Below the pieces are notes generated by a model. That model was not told the DNA's origin and searched no databases. It saw only the letters and a list, made by a program, of their open reading frames with translations. This document shows positions 9,094 to 17,783 of a DNA stretch of 64,000 bases, one piece after another (positions within the stretch are counted from its first letter, which is position 1; every line of letters starts with the position of its first letter). The translations under genes and the position numbers were made by a program. Source of the stretch: Limnohabitans sp. 15K (GTDB lineage Bacteria > Pseudomonadota > Gammaproteobacteria > Burkholderiales > Burkholderiaceae_C); assembly GCF_002778285.1 (NCBI RefSeq), contig NZ_NESM01000001.1, positions 1,153,934-1,217,933 of the forward strand. Reading direction: 5' to 3'.

Positions 9094-9849
9094 TCAAGCC
9101 GGCGGCAAGATTTCCGAATTGGCGTACGGTTTTTCAGTGGCGGCAGGCCTGCGGCGCGGGCGAAACACGCTGGCATCGTCATAAAACGCGGGGTTCTCGT
9201 TATCGGGCCACCAGCCAGGCACGCCCAAAAGGGGCAAGGGGCTGAAGGGTTTACCGGCCAGCTTTTCAGGCGTCAGGTCTTGCGCCAGCCAAGCATCGAG
9301 GTCTGGTGCAGCCACCCCTTGCGGCACGCGCCACAGGTGCACGGTGATCGATTTGTAGGGCTGAACCGCTTTTTCAAGCGCGGCATGGCCAAAGGCCCAC
9401 AGGCGGGTGTGCGCCCATTCGGCACGCAAATCGACCAAAGCCTCCGTCCAGCGGTGTTCGGTCAACGCGGACCAAAGCCGGTCTGATGGCTGGATGAGCC
9501 AAGCGTTTTCGTCGAACACCGTGGCTGCATCGCGCACCGGACCACGCACTTGGCCCACACCCGCACGGGCGATTTCACTGGCTTGTAATTGGTTCAACCG
9601 CTTTTTGGCCAAGGGAAAGTGCATCCAGCACAGAGCGTTAAAGAAGTCGTGCAGGCCTTCGCGGGTAGGCACCTGGCCACGGGCAAAGATGAAGTCTTCG
9701 TAGGCTTGGCCTTCGGGCAAATCGGCTTGCGGCACAAAACGCACGGGCACTGGCGCGTGCGCTAGGCTCGGGGCTTGCATGAGGGTTTGATTCAGGGCTT
9801 CAGGCTGAGGGCAACCCGCCGCCACCTGCTGGGCGATGGGTTCGCCCAC
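9094..9849 (-). CDS. DUF3025 domain protein
   Basis: A 251-residue protein matching DUF3025, a family of unknown function in proteobacteria. Recognisable pieces are YEDFIFARGQVPTREGLHDF, FNALCWMHFPLAKKRLNQLQ, the central TVFDENAW and the C-terminal WWPDNENPAFYDDASVFRP. The 3' end is firm. The start is not: the in-frame GTG at 9849 leaves out upstream codons that read DIDWQAPWLADWRA, which resemble the family's tryptophan-rich N-terminus. The only start-like codon covering them is CTG at 9903. No ATG, GTG or TTG lies in frame further up before pyrC. Confidence 0.75.
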   Translation of the reverse strand: MGEPIAQQVAAGCPQPEALNQTLMQAPSLAHAPVPVRFVPQADLPEGQAYEDFIFARGQVPTREGLHDFFNALCWMHFPLAKKRLNQLQASEIARAGVGQVRGPVRDAATVFDENAWLIQPSDRLWSALTEHRWTEALVDLRAEWAHTRLWAFGHAALEKAVQPYKSITVHLWRVPQGVAAPDLDAWLAQDLTPEKLAGKPFSPLPLLGVPGWWPDNENPAFYDDASVFRPRRRPAATEKPYANSEILPPA

Positions 9850-9956
9850 AGCACGCCAGTCGGCTAACCAAGGGGCTTGCCAATCGATGTCTGGAACGCT
9901 CAGGGCGGATGTTGGGACACACCTGCGTCCCGCCCGGTTCGGGTTCAGCGCTTGGC

Positions 9957-10994
9957 TCAGAGGCTCACCATCCGCCAGGGCAGACTTTCGCCCGAGCGCA
10001 AGGGCTTGAGCTGGGCCTCGCCAAAAGCGTAGCTCTCGGGCGGTGTCCAGTTCTCGCGGCGCAAGGTGATGCGGTCGGTGTTGCGCGGCAGGCCGTAAAA
10101 GTCGGCCCCGAAGAAGCTGGCAAACCCTTCGAGTTTGTCGAGTGCACCGGCTTGGTCAAAAGCTTCGGCATACATCTCGATGGCCGCATGTGCCGTGTAG
10201 CAACCTGCGCAACCGCTGGCGTGTTCTTTGAGGTGTGCCGGATGCGGTGCGCTGTCGGTGCCCAGAAAGAAACGGTTGTTGCCACTGGTGGCCGCTTGCA
10301 CCAACGCCAAGCGGTGCGTCTCACGTTTGAGCACGGGCAGGCAGTAGTAGTGTGGGCGCATGCCGCCCAAGAACAAGGCATTGCGGTTGTACAGCAGGTG
10401 GTGCGCCGTGATGGTCGCACCCAGGTTGGCGTCACCTGCAGCCACGTACTGTGCGGCCTCTTTGGTGGTGATGTGCTCCATCACAATTTTCAGGCCCGGA
10501 AAATCGCGCCGCAGCGGAATGAGTTGCTGCTCAATGAACACGGCTTCACGGTCAAACAGGTCGATGTCAGACGAGGTGACCTCGCCGTGCACCAGCAGCA
10601 GCACGCCTTCGCGCTGCATGGCTTCGAGCACGGGGTAAATCTTGCGCAGATCGGTCACGCCCGCGTCGCTGTTGGTGGTGGCGCCGGCGGGGTAAAGCTT
10701 GCACGCCACCACACCTGCGGCCTTGGCGCGGGCAATTTCTGCCGGGGCCAGGTTGTCGGTCAGGTACAGCGTCATGAGCGGCTCAAAGCTCATGCCTTTC
10801 GGCACGGCGGCCTGGATGCGCGCCTTGTAGGCCAGCGCCTGCTCGGCGGTGGTCACCGGGGGCTTGAGGTTGGGCATGATAATGGCACGGCCGAATTGGG
10901 CGGCCGTGTGGGGCACCACCACGTTCAGGGCAGCGCCGTCGCGCACATGCAGGTGCCAGTCGTCTGGGCGGATGAGGGTAAGTTCTTGCGTCAT
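9957..10994 (-). CDS. pyrC: Dihydroorotase
   Basis: This 345-residue zinc amidohydrolase cyclises N-carbamoyl-aspartate to dihydroorotate in pyrimidine synthesis. The N-terminal metal-binding HLHVRDG is at residues 14-20 and the carboxylated-lysine region [15 protein letters not shown] lies near 100. Further metal ligands fall in [18 protein letters not shown] and VMEHITT. Substrate-binding residues are near [10 protein letters not shown]. Length is that of the class II (E. coli PyrC-like) enzyme. It is followed closely by the DUF3025 gene on the same strand, so the two may be cotranscribed. Confidence 0.96.
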   Translation of the reverse strand: MTQELTLIRPDDWHLHVRDGAALNVVVPHTAAQFGRAIIMPNLKPPVTTAEQALAYKARIQAAVPKGMSFEPLMTLYLTDNLAPAEIARAKAAGVVACKLYPAGATTNSDAGVTDLRKIYPVLEAMQREGVLLLVHGEVTSSDIDLFDREAVFIEQQLIPLRRDFPGLKIVMEHITTKEAAQYVAAGDANLGATITAHHLLYNRNALFLGGMRPHYYCLPVLKRETHRLALVQAATSGNNRFFLGTDSAPHPAHLKEHASGCAGCYTAHAAIEMYAEAFDQAGALDKLEGFASFFGADFYGLPRNTDRITLRRENWTPPESYAFGEAQLKPLRSGESLPWRMVSL

Positions 10995-11050
10995 GGGCCG
11001 TATTGTCTCAAACCTGCGGCATTGGCAGGATGGGTGGGCAACTCATGGGA

Positions 11051-11127
11051 CAAGAGGCGAGGCAGTGGGCCGGGGCTCCTACTCGCTTCGCTCGCCAAGT
11101 CGCCCCAACCCACTGCCCCGCCTCTTG
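11051..11127. repeat. Long imperfect inverted repeat between aapP and pyrC
   Basis: Arms of 19 bases at 11051-11069 and 11109-11127 pair with a single mismatch. Inside them GGGGC pairs with GCCCC, giving a large potential cruciform or RNA hairpin of about 77 bases. It lies after the end of aapP and before the start of pyrC, both on the minus strand. It could be a transcription terminator without a T-run, a processing site or a dispersed REP-like element. No second copy was noticed in this window. Confidence 0.6.
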
Positions 11128-11151
11128 TGCGAAGGTTAGAAATGAACTGCC

Positions 11152-11907
11152 TCAGTGCCCCAGGATCTTGGACAAAAAGTCTTGCGCTCGGTCGGTTTGT
11201 GGCGAGTCAAAGAACTGCTGGGGTGGAGCTTGCTCCACCACCTGGCCTTGGTCCATGAAGATGACGCGGTCGGCTACGGCTTTGGCAAAGCCCATCTCGT
11301 GCGTCACGCAAAGCATGGTCATGCCCTGACCGGTCAGCTCGATCATCACGTCCAGCACTTCCTTGATCATCTCGGGGTCGAGCGCTGAGGTGGGCTCATC
11401 AAAAAGCATGATTTTGGGGGTCAAACACAGTGCTCGGGCAATCGCCACACGCTGCTGCTGGCCACCGGACAGTTGCAGCGGGTACTTGTGAGCGTGCTCT
11501 GAAATGCGCACACGCTCGAGCTGCACCATGGCTTTGTCCACGGCTTCCTTGCGCGGCATCTTGGCCACCCAAGTGGGCGACAAAATCAGGTTTTCCAAGA
11601 CGGTCAGGTGCGGGAACAGGTTGAACTGCTGGAACACCATGCCGACTTCGCGGCGCACTTTGTCAATGCCTTTGAGGTCATCGCCCAGCAAGGTGCCATC
11701 GACGGTGAGGGTGCCTTCTTGGTATTCCTCGAGGGCATTGATGCAGCGGATCAGGGTGGATTTGCCTGAGCCCGAGGGGCCGCAAATGACGACTTTTTCG
11801 CCTTTGGCAAATTGCAGGTTCACGTCGCGCAGCACATGGTAGCCATTGCTGGCATACCATTTGTTCACGCCTTTGAACTCGATCAGGGGGGTAGCGTTGG
11901 TGGTCAT
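11152..11907 (-). CDS. aapP: Amino-acid ABC transporter ATP-binding protein (AapP/GltL type)
   Basis: A 251-residue nucleotide-binding subunit of a polar amino-acid importer. It has Walker A GPSGSGKSTLIRC (near residues 40-52), Q-loop MVFQQFNLFPHLTVLEN, signature LSGGQQQRVAIARAL, Walker B IMLFDEPTSALDPEM and switch His in VTHEMGFAK. It is the last gene of a four-gene minus-strand operon (binding protein, two permeases, ATPase), starting 14 bases after the upstream permease. The Aap-type label comes from the accompanying pair of large permeases; general L-amino-acid import is the known role of that family. Confidence 0.93.
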   Translation of the reverse strand: MTTNATPLIEFKGVNKWYASNGYHVLRDVNLQFAKGEKVVICGPSGSGKSTLIRCINALEEYQEGTLTVDGTLLGDDLKGIDKVRREVGMVFQQFNLFPHLTVLENLILSPTWVAKMPRKEAVDKAMVQLERVRISEHAHKYPLQLSGGQQQRVAIARALCLTPKIMLFDEPTSALDPEMIKEVLDVMIELTGQGMTMLCVTHEMGFAKAVADRVIFMDQGQVVEQAPPQQFFDSPQTDRAQDFLSKILGH

Positions 11908-11921
11908 CAGGGGTCTTTCGG

Positions 11922-13025
11922 TCAGCGAACTTTGCTCACAGCGGTGCGGTCTTCAATCCACAGGCTGTAACGTGACATGGCAAAGCAGAACGCAAAATAA
12001 ATGAAGGTGATGAAGAGGTAGGCTTCGATCTTGAAAGGACGCCAGTCGGCATCCGAGTTGAGCGCCAGGCCCAAGGCACCGGTCAACTCATACAAGGACA
12101 CGATGGTCACCAAGGAGGTGTCTTTGAACAAGCCGATGAAGGTGTTCATGATGGAAGGCACCACGGTGGCCAGGGCCTGGGGCAAGACGATCATGCGTTG
12201 GGTCTGCCAGTAAGTCAGGCCCAAGGTGGCTGCCGCTTCGGTTTGACCTTTGGGCAAAGCCTGCAGACCGCCGCGGATCACCTCGGCCATGTAAGCCCCA
12301 GAAAACAAGGTGATGCCCACCACCACGCGCACCAGCACGTCGATCTTCACGCCCTCAGGCATGAACAAAGGCAGCATGAACGAGGCCATGAACAACACGG
12401 TGATCAGCGGCACGCCACGCACCAACTCCACATACAAAGTGCACAAAGTCTTGATGGCCGGCATGTTGGAGCGACGGCCCAAGGCCACGAAGATGGCCAA
12501 AGGAAAAGCCAAGGTCATGGAAATCACCGTGAGCATCACCGTGAGCGGTAAGCCACCCCACTGGTCGGTGTCCACCGAAGTCAGGCCCAAAAAACCACCC
12601 TTCATCAGCACAAAGTACACGGCCAGCATGACGATCCAGACCAAGGGCAAAGCCTTGTTCCAAAAGCGGGGCATGCAGCTGATGACCACCACTCCCAACA
12701 TCAAGGCGGTGGCAATCACTGGACGCCAGTGTTCGACTTCGGGGTAACGCCCCATCACGATGAGACGGCCTTTTTCGGAGATCACGCCCCAGCAAGCACC
12801 CACGCCGCGCATGTCGTTGCAGGCTTGCAACTGGCTGCCAAAGACCGCATTGAACAGCGCCCAATCCAGCGTTGAAAACAAGGCCAGAATGCCACCGGCC
12901 AACAACACCAGCGACAAGACGGTATTGCCCAAGCTGGAGAACAGATTGGTGCGCAACCAAGCCACAGGGCCTGAACTGCGGCCGGGCATGGGCCTGGCCT
13001 CCAAGGATTTAAAAACAATACTCAT
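11922..13025 (-). CDS. aapM: Amino-acid ABC transporter permease (AapM type)
   Basis: A 367-residue polytopic permease of the HisMQ/AapM type, longer than GltJ/GltK-style permeases because of an extra N-terminal helical region, as is usual in Aap systems. The coupling-helix segment EVIRGGLQALPKGQTEAAATLGLTYWQ is conserved. The N-terminal MSIVFKSLEARPMPGRSSG closely resembles that of the neighbouring AapQ (EARPLPGKK). The ATG at 13025 is chosen because it lies 1 base after the upstream stop and begins the conserved sequence. It pairs with AapQ as the heterodimeric channel. Confidence 0.92.
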   Translation of the reverse strand: MSIVFKSLEARPMPGRSSGPVAWLRTNLFSSLGNTVLSLVLLAGGILALFSTLDWALFNAVFGSQLQACNDMRGVGACWGVISEKGRLIVMGRYPEVEHWRPVIATALMLGVVVISCMPRFWNKALPLVWIVMLAVYFVLMKGGFLGLTSVDTDQWGGLPLTVMLTVISMTLAFPLAIFVALGRRSNMPAIKTLCTLYVELVRGVPLITVLFMASFMLPLFMPEGVKIDVLVRVVVGITLFSGAYMAEVIRGGLQALPKGQTEAAATLGLTYWQTQRMIVLPQALATVVPSIMNTFIGLFKDTSLVTIVSLYELTGALGLALNSDADWRPFKIEAYLFITFIYFAFCFAMSRYSLWIEDRTAVSKVR

Positions 13026-13026
13026 G

Positions 13027-14226
13027 TCAGCGCTCCTGAATGGCGGCACTGGCGTTGAACCAGTTCATAAGAGCCGACGTGATGAGGGACAGCGTCAAAT
13101 ACACCAACATCACAATGGACAAGGCCTCAATCGCACGGCCCGTCTGGTTCAGTGTGGTGTTGGCAATCGACACCAGCTCGGGGTAGCCGATGGCCACCGC
13201 CAAGGAAGAATTTTTCGTCAGGTTCAGGTATTGGCTGGTGAGCGGCGGAATGATCACCCGCAGGGCTTGCGGCAACACCACCAAGCGCATGGATTGGCTT
13301 TTGCTCAGACCCAAAGAAGCAGAAGCTTCGTGTTGCCCCAAAGACACCGAGGCGATACCGGAACGGACCACTTCGGCAATGAAAGAAGCGGTGTAAAAAA
13401 CCAAGCCGCACAGCAGCGCCATGAACTCGGGGCTGAAGACACCCCCATCTTCGATTTGGAAGTCGCCTACTTTGGGGACATTCCATTCGGCAGGTGCACC
13501 TCCCGCCAACCAGCCCAAGAGCATCAGAGCGCAGGTGACCGCCAACGACACCGCCCACACCGGACGGGTATGGCCTGTTTGGTCAAAATGCGCTTTGGCC
13601 TTGCGGCGGTAATAAATGGCAAACAAGCCCCCTAAGGCAGCACCAACGAGGGCCAGCGTTTGTCCCAACTGCCATTCGGGCCAGGGGAATGAAACGCCGT
13701 TTTTGCTCAGGTAAAAATCACCCAGCTTCCAGGCCTTGTCGAAATCGGGCAAGGCTTCGGTGAACACCAAATACCAAATCAGCAGCTGCAGGTACACCGG
13801 CACGTTGCGAAAGAACTCAACGTAGCCATAACAAACCTTGCGCACCAGAAAGTTGGCCGAAAAGCGCCCCACACCCACCAACACACCCAGCAAGGTGGCC
13901 AGCACAATGCCAATCACGGCCACTTTGAGCGTGTTGAGCATGCCAATGAAAAAGGCCACCAGATACGTGCTGTTGGACGCGTACTCGATCATCGTTTCGC
14001 TGATGTCAAAGCCAAACGGTTGCAGCAAAAAGTCATAGCCACTTTGGATGCCACGCAGACGCATATTGGTCAGCGTGTTGCGCACCAACAAGCCCACCAA
14101 GGCCAAGGCGGACAAAATCGCGACGATCTGGTAGATGACCGAGCGCCCTTCGCGGCTGCGCCACGAGATGGATCGGTTTTTCTTGCCAGGCAATGGCCTG
14201 GCCTCGATCATGGAAAAATGGGACAT
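13027..14226 (-). CDS. aapQ: Amino-acid ABC transporter permease (AapQ type)
   Basis: A 399-residue inner-membrane permease with an N-terminal helix near residues 24-46, a cluster of core helices and the ABC coupling motif EVVRSGIASVSLGQHEASASLGL. The segment VEFFRNVPVYLQLLIWYLVF is typical of amino-acid permeases. The start at 14226 gives MSHFSMIEARPLPGKKN, parallel to the AapM N-terminus. It is separated from the binding-protein gene by about 83 bases holding a perfect hairpin, which may lower permease expression relative to the binding protein. Confidence 0.92.
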   Translation of the reverse strand: MSHFSMIEARPLPGKKNRSISWRSREGRSVIYQIVAILSALALVGLLVRNTLTNMRLRGIQSGYDFLLQPFGFDISETMIEYASNSTYLVAFFIGMLNTLKVAVIGIVLATLLGVLVGVGRFSANFLVRKVCYGYVEFFRNVPVYLQLLIWYLVFTEALPDFDKAWKLGDFYLSKNGVSFPWPEWQLGQTLALVGAALGGLFAIYYRRKAKAHFDQTGHTRPVWAVSLAVTCALMLLGWLAGGAPAEWNVPKVGDFQIEDGGVFSPEFMALLCGLVFYTASFIAEVVRSGIASVSLGQHEASASLGLSKSQSMRLVVLPQALRVIIPPLTSQYLNLTKNSSLAVAIGYPELVSIANTTLNQTGRAIEALSIVMLVYLTLSLITSALMNWFNASAAIQER

Positions 14227-14259
14227 GTACAGGGCCTGAAGAAAACCACGGTTACAAAA

Positions 14260-14284
14260 GATACGCCCCAAGAAGGGGCGTATC
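14260..14284 (-). promoter_or_regulatory. Perfect intergenic hairpin between aapJ and aapQ
   Basis: Ten-base arms (14260-14269 and 14275-14284) pair perfectly around a 5-base loop. Read on the minus strand, the GC-rich stem is followed by TTTTG. It lies just after the binding-protein gene and before the first permease. Such hairpins commonly stabilise the binding-protein mRNA or partly terminate transcription, giving excess binding protein. Partial terminator or 3' stabiliser cannot be told apart from sequence. Confidence 0.7.
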
Positions 14285-14309
14285 CAGAGTCTTTAAGAAA
14301 GACCGAAAA

Positions 14310-15338
14310 TTAACGCAATGGGGCTGCGTACATCAAGCCGCCTTTGCTCCACTGGTTGTTCAGGCCGCGTGGCAAGTTGATGGCGGTCTTGGGGCCGACG
14401 TTGCGCTCAAACATTTCACCGTAGTTGCCGGTGGTCTTGATGGCGCGGGCCAACCACTCTTTGTCCAGACCCAGGTGCTTGCCCAAATCTTCTGTGGAAC
14501 CCAACAAACGACCCACTTGTGGGTTGTCGCTGGTCTTCATCTGGTCCACGTTGGCTTGGGTGATGCCGTACTCTTCGGCTTCGACCAAACCGCTCAACAC
14601 CCATTTGTTGATGGCGAACCACTCGTCATCGCCACGGCGAACCATTGGGCCCAGAGGCTCTTTGGAAATCAAGTCGGCCAACACAACGTGTGCTGCTGGG
14701 TCTTTGGCTTCTTTGGCGCGAACCGAGGCGAGGCCCGATGCGTCGGTGGTGTAAGCCTGGCAACGGCCAGAGAAGTAAGCGCCGGTGGCAGCTTCCACTT
14801 TCTCAAACACCACGGGCTTGAGGTTCAACTTGTTGGCACGCGAGAAATCGGTCAGGTTTTTCTCGGTGGTGGTGCCCGATTGCACGCAGACAGTGGCACC
14901 TTTGAGTTGCTTGGCGCTGGTGATCTTGCCTTTTGGCACCATGAAGCCTTGGCCGTCATAGTAGTTGGCACCGATGAAGTGCAGACCCAAAGAACCATCG
15001 CGGTTCAAGGTGTTGGTGGTGTTGCGGGCCAACACATCCACTTCGCCAGACTGCAAGGCCGTGAAGCGCTGCTGTGCCGTCAAAGGCACGTATTTGACTT
15101 TGGTCGCGTCGCTCAGCACTGCTGCGGCCAGCGCACGGCAATGGTCCACATCCAGACCCGACCAGTTGCCACTGGAGTCGGCTGCAGAAAAACCTGCCAA
15201 ACCGGTGTTGACGCCGCAAACGATTTGTCCACGCTGCTTGATCTGGTCCAGTGTTTTGCCAGCCATGGCCGAAGTGCCGGCCATCAGGCCGGTGGCTGCC
15301 AATACGGCAGTGATCACGGTTTGTGCATGTTTTTTCAT
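14310..15338 (-). CDS. aapJ: Amino-acid ABC transporter periplasmic binding protein (AapJ type)
   Basis: A 342-residue solute-binding protein of the polar amino-acid family. A Sec signal peptide spans residues 1-27 (MKKHAQTVITAVLAA, cleavage after AMA). The mature part starts with LDQIKQRGQIVCGVNTGLAGF and holds SGLDVDHCRALAAAVL and NTTNTLNRDGSLGL, characteristic of AapJ/BztA. It is the first gene of the aapJQMP operon. The ATG at 15338 has AGAGGAC upstream on the minus strand; an in-frame start 11 codons earlier lacks a signal-peptide fit. Confidence 0.94.
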   Translation of the reverse strand: MKKHAQTVITAVLAATGLMAGTSAMAGKTLDQIKQRGQIVCGVNTGLAGFSAADSSGNWSGLDVDHCRALAAAVLSDATKVKYVPLTAQQRFTALQSGEVDVLARNTTNTLNRDGSLGLHFIGANYYDGQGFMVPKGKITSAKQLKGATVCVQSGTTTEKNLTDFSRANKLNLKPVVFEKVEAATGAYFSGRCQAYTTDASGLASVRAKEAKDPAAHVVLADLISKEPLGPMVRRGDDEWFAINKWVLSGLVEAEEYGITQANVDQMKTSDNPQVGRLLGSTEDLGKHLGLDKEWLARAIKTTGNYGEMFERNVGPKTAINLPRGLNNQWSKGGLMYAAPLR

Positions 15339-15611
15339 GGTTTGTGTCCTCTTTTCAATTTTGAGCGGCAAAACGCCACCCGATGATTAAATGCCAAATA
15401 TGCGCCCGGACTGCCTAGGAGCTTCCCTAGGTGGTGTCTTGGGCTCAAAACACCGATTGGCCGCACCATCTTGATGCGTTGGCCAAACCTGCTGTACTTC
15501 AAAGCACAAAGTGCGCCTGAATCGCTTTGAACTTCGATTGTGCGGCAAAACCCTTGCACCCTTTGCCCCAGGGACATGATTCAAGCATGGCAACGCAAAA
15601 AACGCACCCTT
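15339..15611. promoter_or_regulatory. aapJ upstream region with short dyads
   Basis: This 273-base non-coding stretch lies between aapJ and the truncated LysR gene and should contain the aap promoter. Visible structures are two CCTAGG hexamers 12 bases apart (15414-15419 and 15426-15431), and an 8-base inverted repeat TTCAAAGC/GCTTTGAA (15498-15505 and 15524-15531). I see no convincing -35/-10 pair. Which element binds a regulator is unknown. Confidence 0.4.
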
Positions 15612-15881
15612 TTAGGAAGACGATGCGTGTTCTCGCAACAGTGCCCGTGTGTTTTGCAAGGACTGCAAAAAGTCCAACGCCTGCACATACAAGATCTGCC
15701 CTGCGGGCGTGAGTTGGGTCGGGTACGAACTTCGGTCCACCAAATCTGTTCCGGCCCAAGCTTCGAGCGACTGGATGCGCCTAGAAAACGCAGGCTGAGT
15801 GACATGACGCAGCTGAGCCGAACGGCTGAAACTGCGGGTTTCAGCCAAGCTCACAAAATCTTCCAGCCACTTGGTTTCCAT
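15612..15881 (-). pseudogene. Truncated LysR-type regulator (DNA-binding domain only)
   Basis: An 89-residue open frame carrying a full LysR-type winged helix-turn-helix (METKWLEDFVSLAETRSFSR, then LRHVTQPAFSRRIQSLEAW) and the start of the linker helix (LYVQALDFLQSLQNTRALLR). It stops after HASSS. Family members are near 300 residues, with a C-terminal effector domain that is absent here. Downstream sequence in all minus-strand frames shows no LysR-like continuation, so a deletion is more likely than a single frameshift. It sits upstream of, and in the same direction as, the aap operon, which an intact copy may once have controlled. Confidence 0.75.
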
Positions 15882-15909
15882 CGGCGGTTCGCTCCTGTCG
15901 CTTGGCGGT

Positions 15910-17742
15910 TCAATCGGTGGATTGTTGCAAAGCCCACATGCTCGCGTAACGCCCGTTTTGGGCCAGCAAGGCCGCGTGGTTGCCGCGCTCGATGATCTGC
16001 CCGGCGTCCATCACCAAAATCTCGTGGGCATCGACCACAGTGGACAGACGGTGCGCAATCACCAAGGTTGTTTTGTTTTGCGCCACACTGGCCAACTCGG
16101 ACTGGATGGCGCGTTCGTTGGCCGAGTCGAGCGCCGAGGTGGCTTCGTCAAAAACCAAAATCGGCGGGTCTTTGAGCAAAGTACGGGCAATGGCCACGCG
16201 CTGCTTTTCACCGCCTGACAATTTCAGGCCCCGCTCGCCCACCGACGTTTGGTAACCCTTGGGGGTGGAGGCGATGAAGTCGTGGATGCGGGCCGAACGC
16301 GCTGCGCCTTCAATCTCGGCTTGGCTGGCACCGGGGCGGCCATAAGCGATGTTGTAGGCCACGCTGTCGTTGAACAGCACCGTGTCTTGCGGCACGATGC
16401 CCAAAGCTTGGCGCACGCTGGTTTGCGTGACCTGCCGAATGTCTTGCCCCGCGATGCGGATGAAGCCCTGCTGCACGTCATAAAAGCGGAACATCAAGCG
16501 CGCCAGCGTGGACTTGCCCGAACCCGAAGGCCCGACCACCGCCACGGTTTTGCCCGCCGGAATGGTGAAACTGATGTCCTTCAGGATCGGGCGGTCGCTC
16601 TCGTAGGCGAAAGACACACGATCAAACACCACATCGGGTGCGCCTTGCAGGCTGAGCGCCTGGGCACCTGGCGCATCGGCCACTTCGCGCTCGCGGTCCA
16701 TCAGCACAAACATCTTGTCCAGATCGGTCAGGCTTTGCTTGATCTCGCGGTAAAGCACACCCAAAAAGTTGAGCGGGATGTACAGCTGGATCATGAAGGC
16801 GTTGATCATGACCAAGTCGCCCAAAGTCATGCGACCGGCCACCACCCCTTCGGTGGCTCGCCAGAGCATGGTCACCAGCGCCGCCGCGATGATGAGCTGC
16901 TGCCCTGTGTTGAGCACCGACAAGGTGGTTTGCGCCTTGAGCCTCGCGACCCGCAGGCGCTCCAGGCTTTCGTCGTAACGCCCGGCTTCAAACACCTCGT
17001 TGCCAAAGTACTTGACGGTTTCGTAGTTGAGCAGCGAGTCGATGGCCCGTGTGTGCGCGGCCGAGTCGAACTCGTTGGCCTGCTTGCGAAACTGGGTACG
17101 CCACTCGGTGATGCGCACCGTGAAAAAGATGTACAGCGTCAAGGCCAGCAAAGTGATGCCCGCAAACCAAGCGTCAAACTTCACAGCCAAAATCGTCAGC
17201 ACCAAAGCGACCTCGATCAACGTGGGGATGATGCTGTAGAGCGAATACGAAATCAGCGACTCGATGCCGCGCACGCCGCGTTCAATGTCGCGTGTCATGC
17301 CGCCCGTCTGGCGGGCCAGGTGAAAACGCAGACTCAGGGCGTGCAGGTGCTCAAAGGTTTGCAAGGCGATGCTGCGTGAAGCACCTTGTGTGGCCTTGGC
17401 AAACACCAGCTCGCGCAACTCGGTGAAGGCCGAGGTCATCAAACGCAAAGCGCCATAACCCACCAACAGCGCGACCGGCACCACCAGCACCACTTGCGGA
17501 TCGCCAGGCTTGAGGCTCATGGCGTCCACCAACTCCTTGAGCAGCAAGGGCACGCTGACGTTGGCGAGCTTGGCGCCCACCATCAGACTCAAGGCGATGA
17601 CCACGCGCCACTTGTATTGCCAAAGATAGGGCAAGAGGCGTGACAAGGTTTGCCAGTCACCGCCCACAGCGGGCTGTGCGGCCTGACCTGAAGGTTTTCC
17701 GGGCGGAGAAGCAGAAGGAGCGGTTTCGCCGTGGTGGCGCAT
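15910..17742 (-). CDS. ABC exporter, Atm1/heavy-metal-tolerance type (fused permease-ATPase)
   Basis: A 610-residue half-transporter with six transmembrane helices in the first 330 residues, followed by an ATPase domain. The LLNYETVKYFGNE segment and the opening LSRLLPYLWQYKWRVVIALS are typical of the Atm1/ABCB7 group, whose members export glutathione-linked or sulfur-containing compounds. ATPase motifs are GPSGSGKSTLARL, LSGGEKQRVAIARTLL and ILVFDEATSALD, then H in VIAHRLSTV. The start chosen (17742) precedes a hydrophilic Pro/Ala-rich leader. A 25-codon longer form would overlap the divergent thioesterase gene. Confidence 0.88.
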   Translation of the reverse strand: MRHHGETAPSASPPGKPSGQAAQPAVGGDWQTLSRLLPYLWQYKWRVVIALSLMVGAKLANVSVPLLLKELVDAMSLKPGDPQVVLVVPVALLVGYGALRLMTSAFTELRELVFAKATQGASRSIALQTFEHLHALSLRFHLARQTGGMTRDIERGVRGIESLISYSLYSIIPTLIEVALVLTILAVKFDAWFAGITLLALTLYIFFTVRITEWRTQFRKQANEFDSAAHTRAIDSLLNYETVKYFGNEVFEAGRYDESLERLRVARLKAQTTLSVLNTGQQLIIAAALVTMLWRATEGVVAGRMTLGDLVMINAFMIQLYIPLNFLGVLYREIKQSLTDLDKMFVLMDREREVADAPGAQALSLQGAPDVVFDRVSFAYESDRPILKDISFTIPAGKTVAVVGPSGSGKSTLARLMFRFYDVQQGFIRIAGQDIRQVTQTSVRQALGIVPQDTVLFNDSVAYNIAYGRPGASQAEIEGAARSARIHDFIASTPKGYQTSVGERGLKLSGGEKQRVAIARTLLKDPPILVFDEATSALDSANERAIQSELASVAQNKTTLVIAHRLSTVVDAHEILVMDAGQIIERGNHAALLAQNGRYASMWALQQSTD

Positions 17743-17783
17743 AAGGGACAATCCGGTTTTATTGATAACCACCGATTGTGCCC

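Noticed and set aside
15338..15611. Continuation of the truncated LysR gene in another frame
   Set aside because: None of the minus-strand frames downstream of the stop reads like a LysR effector domain, so a simple frameshift is unlikely.
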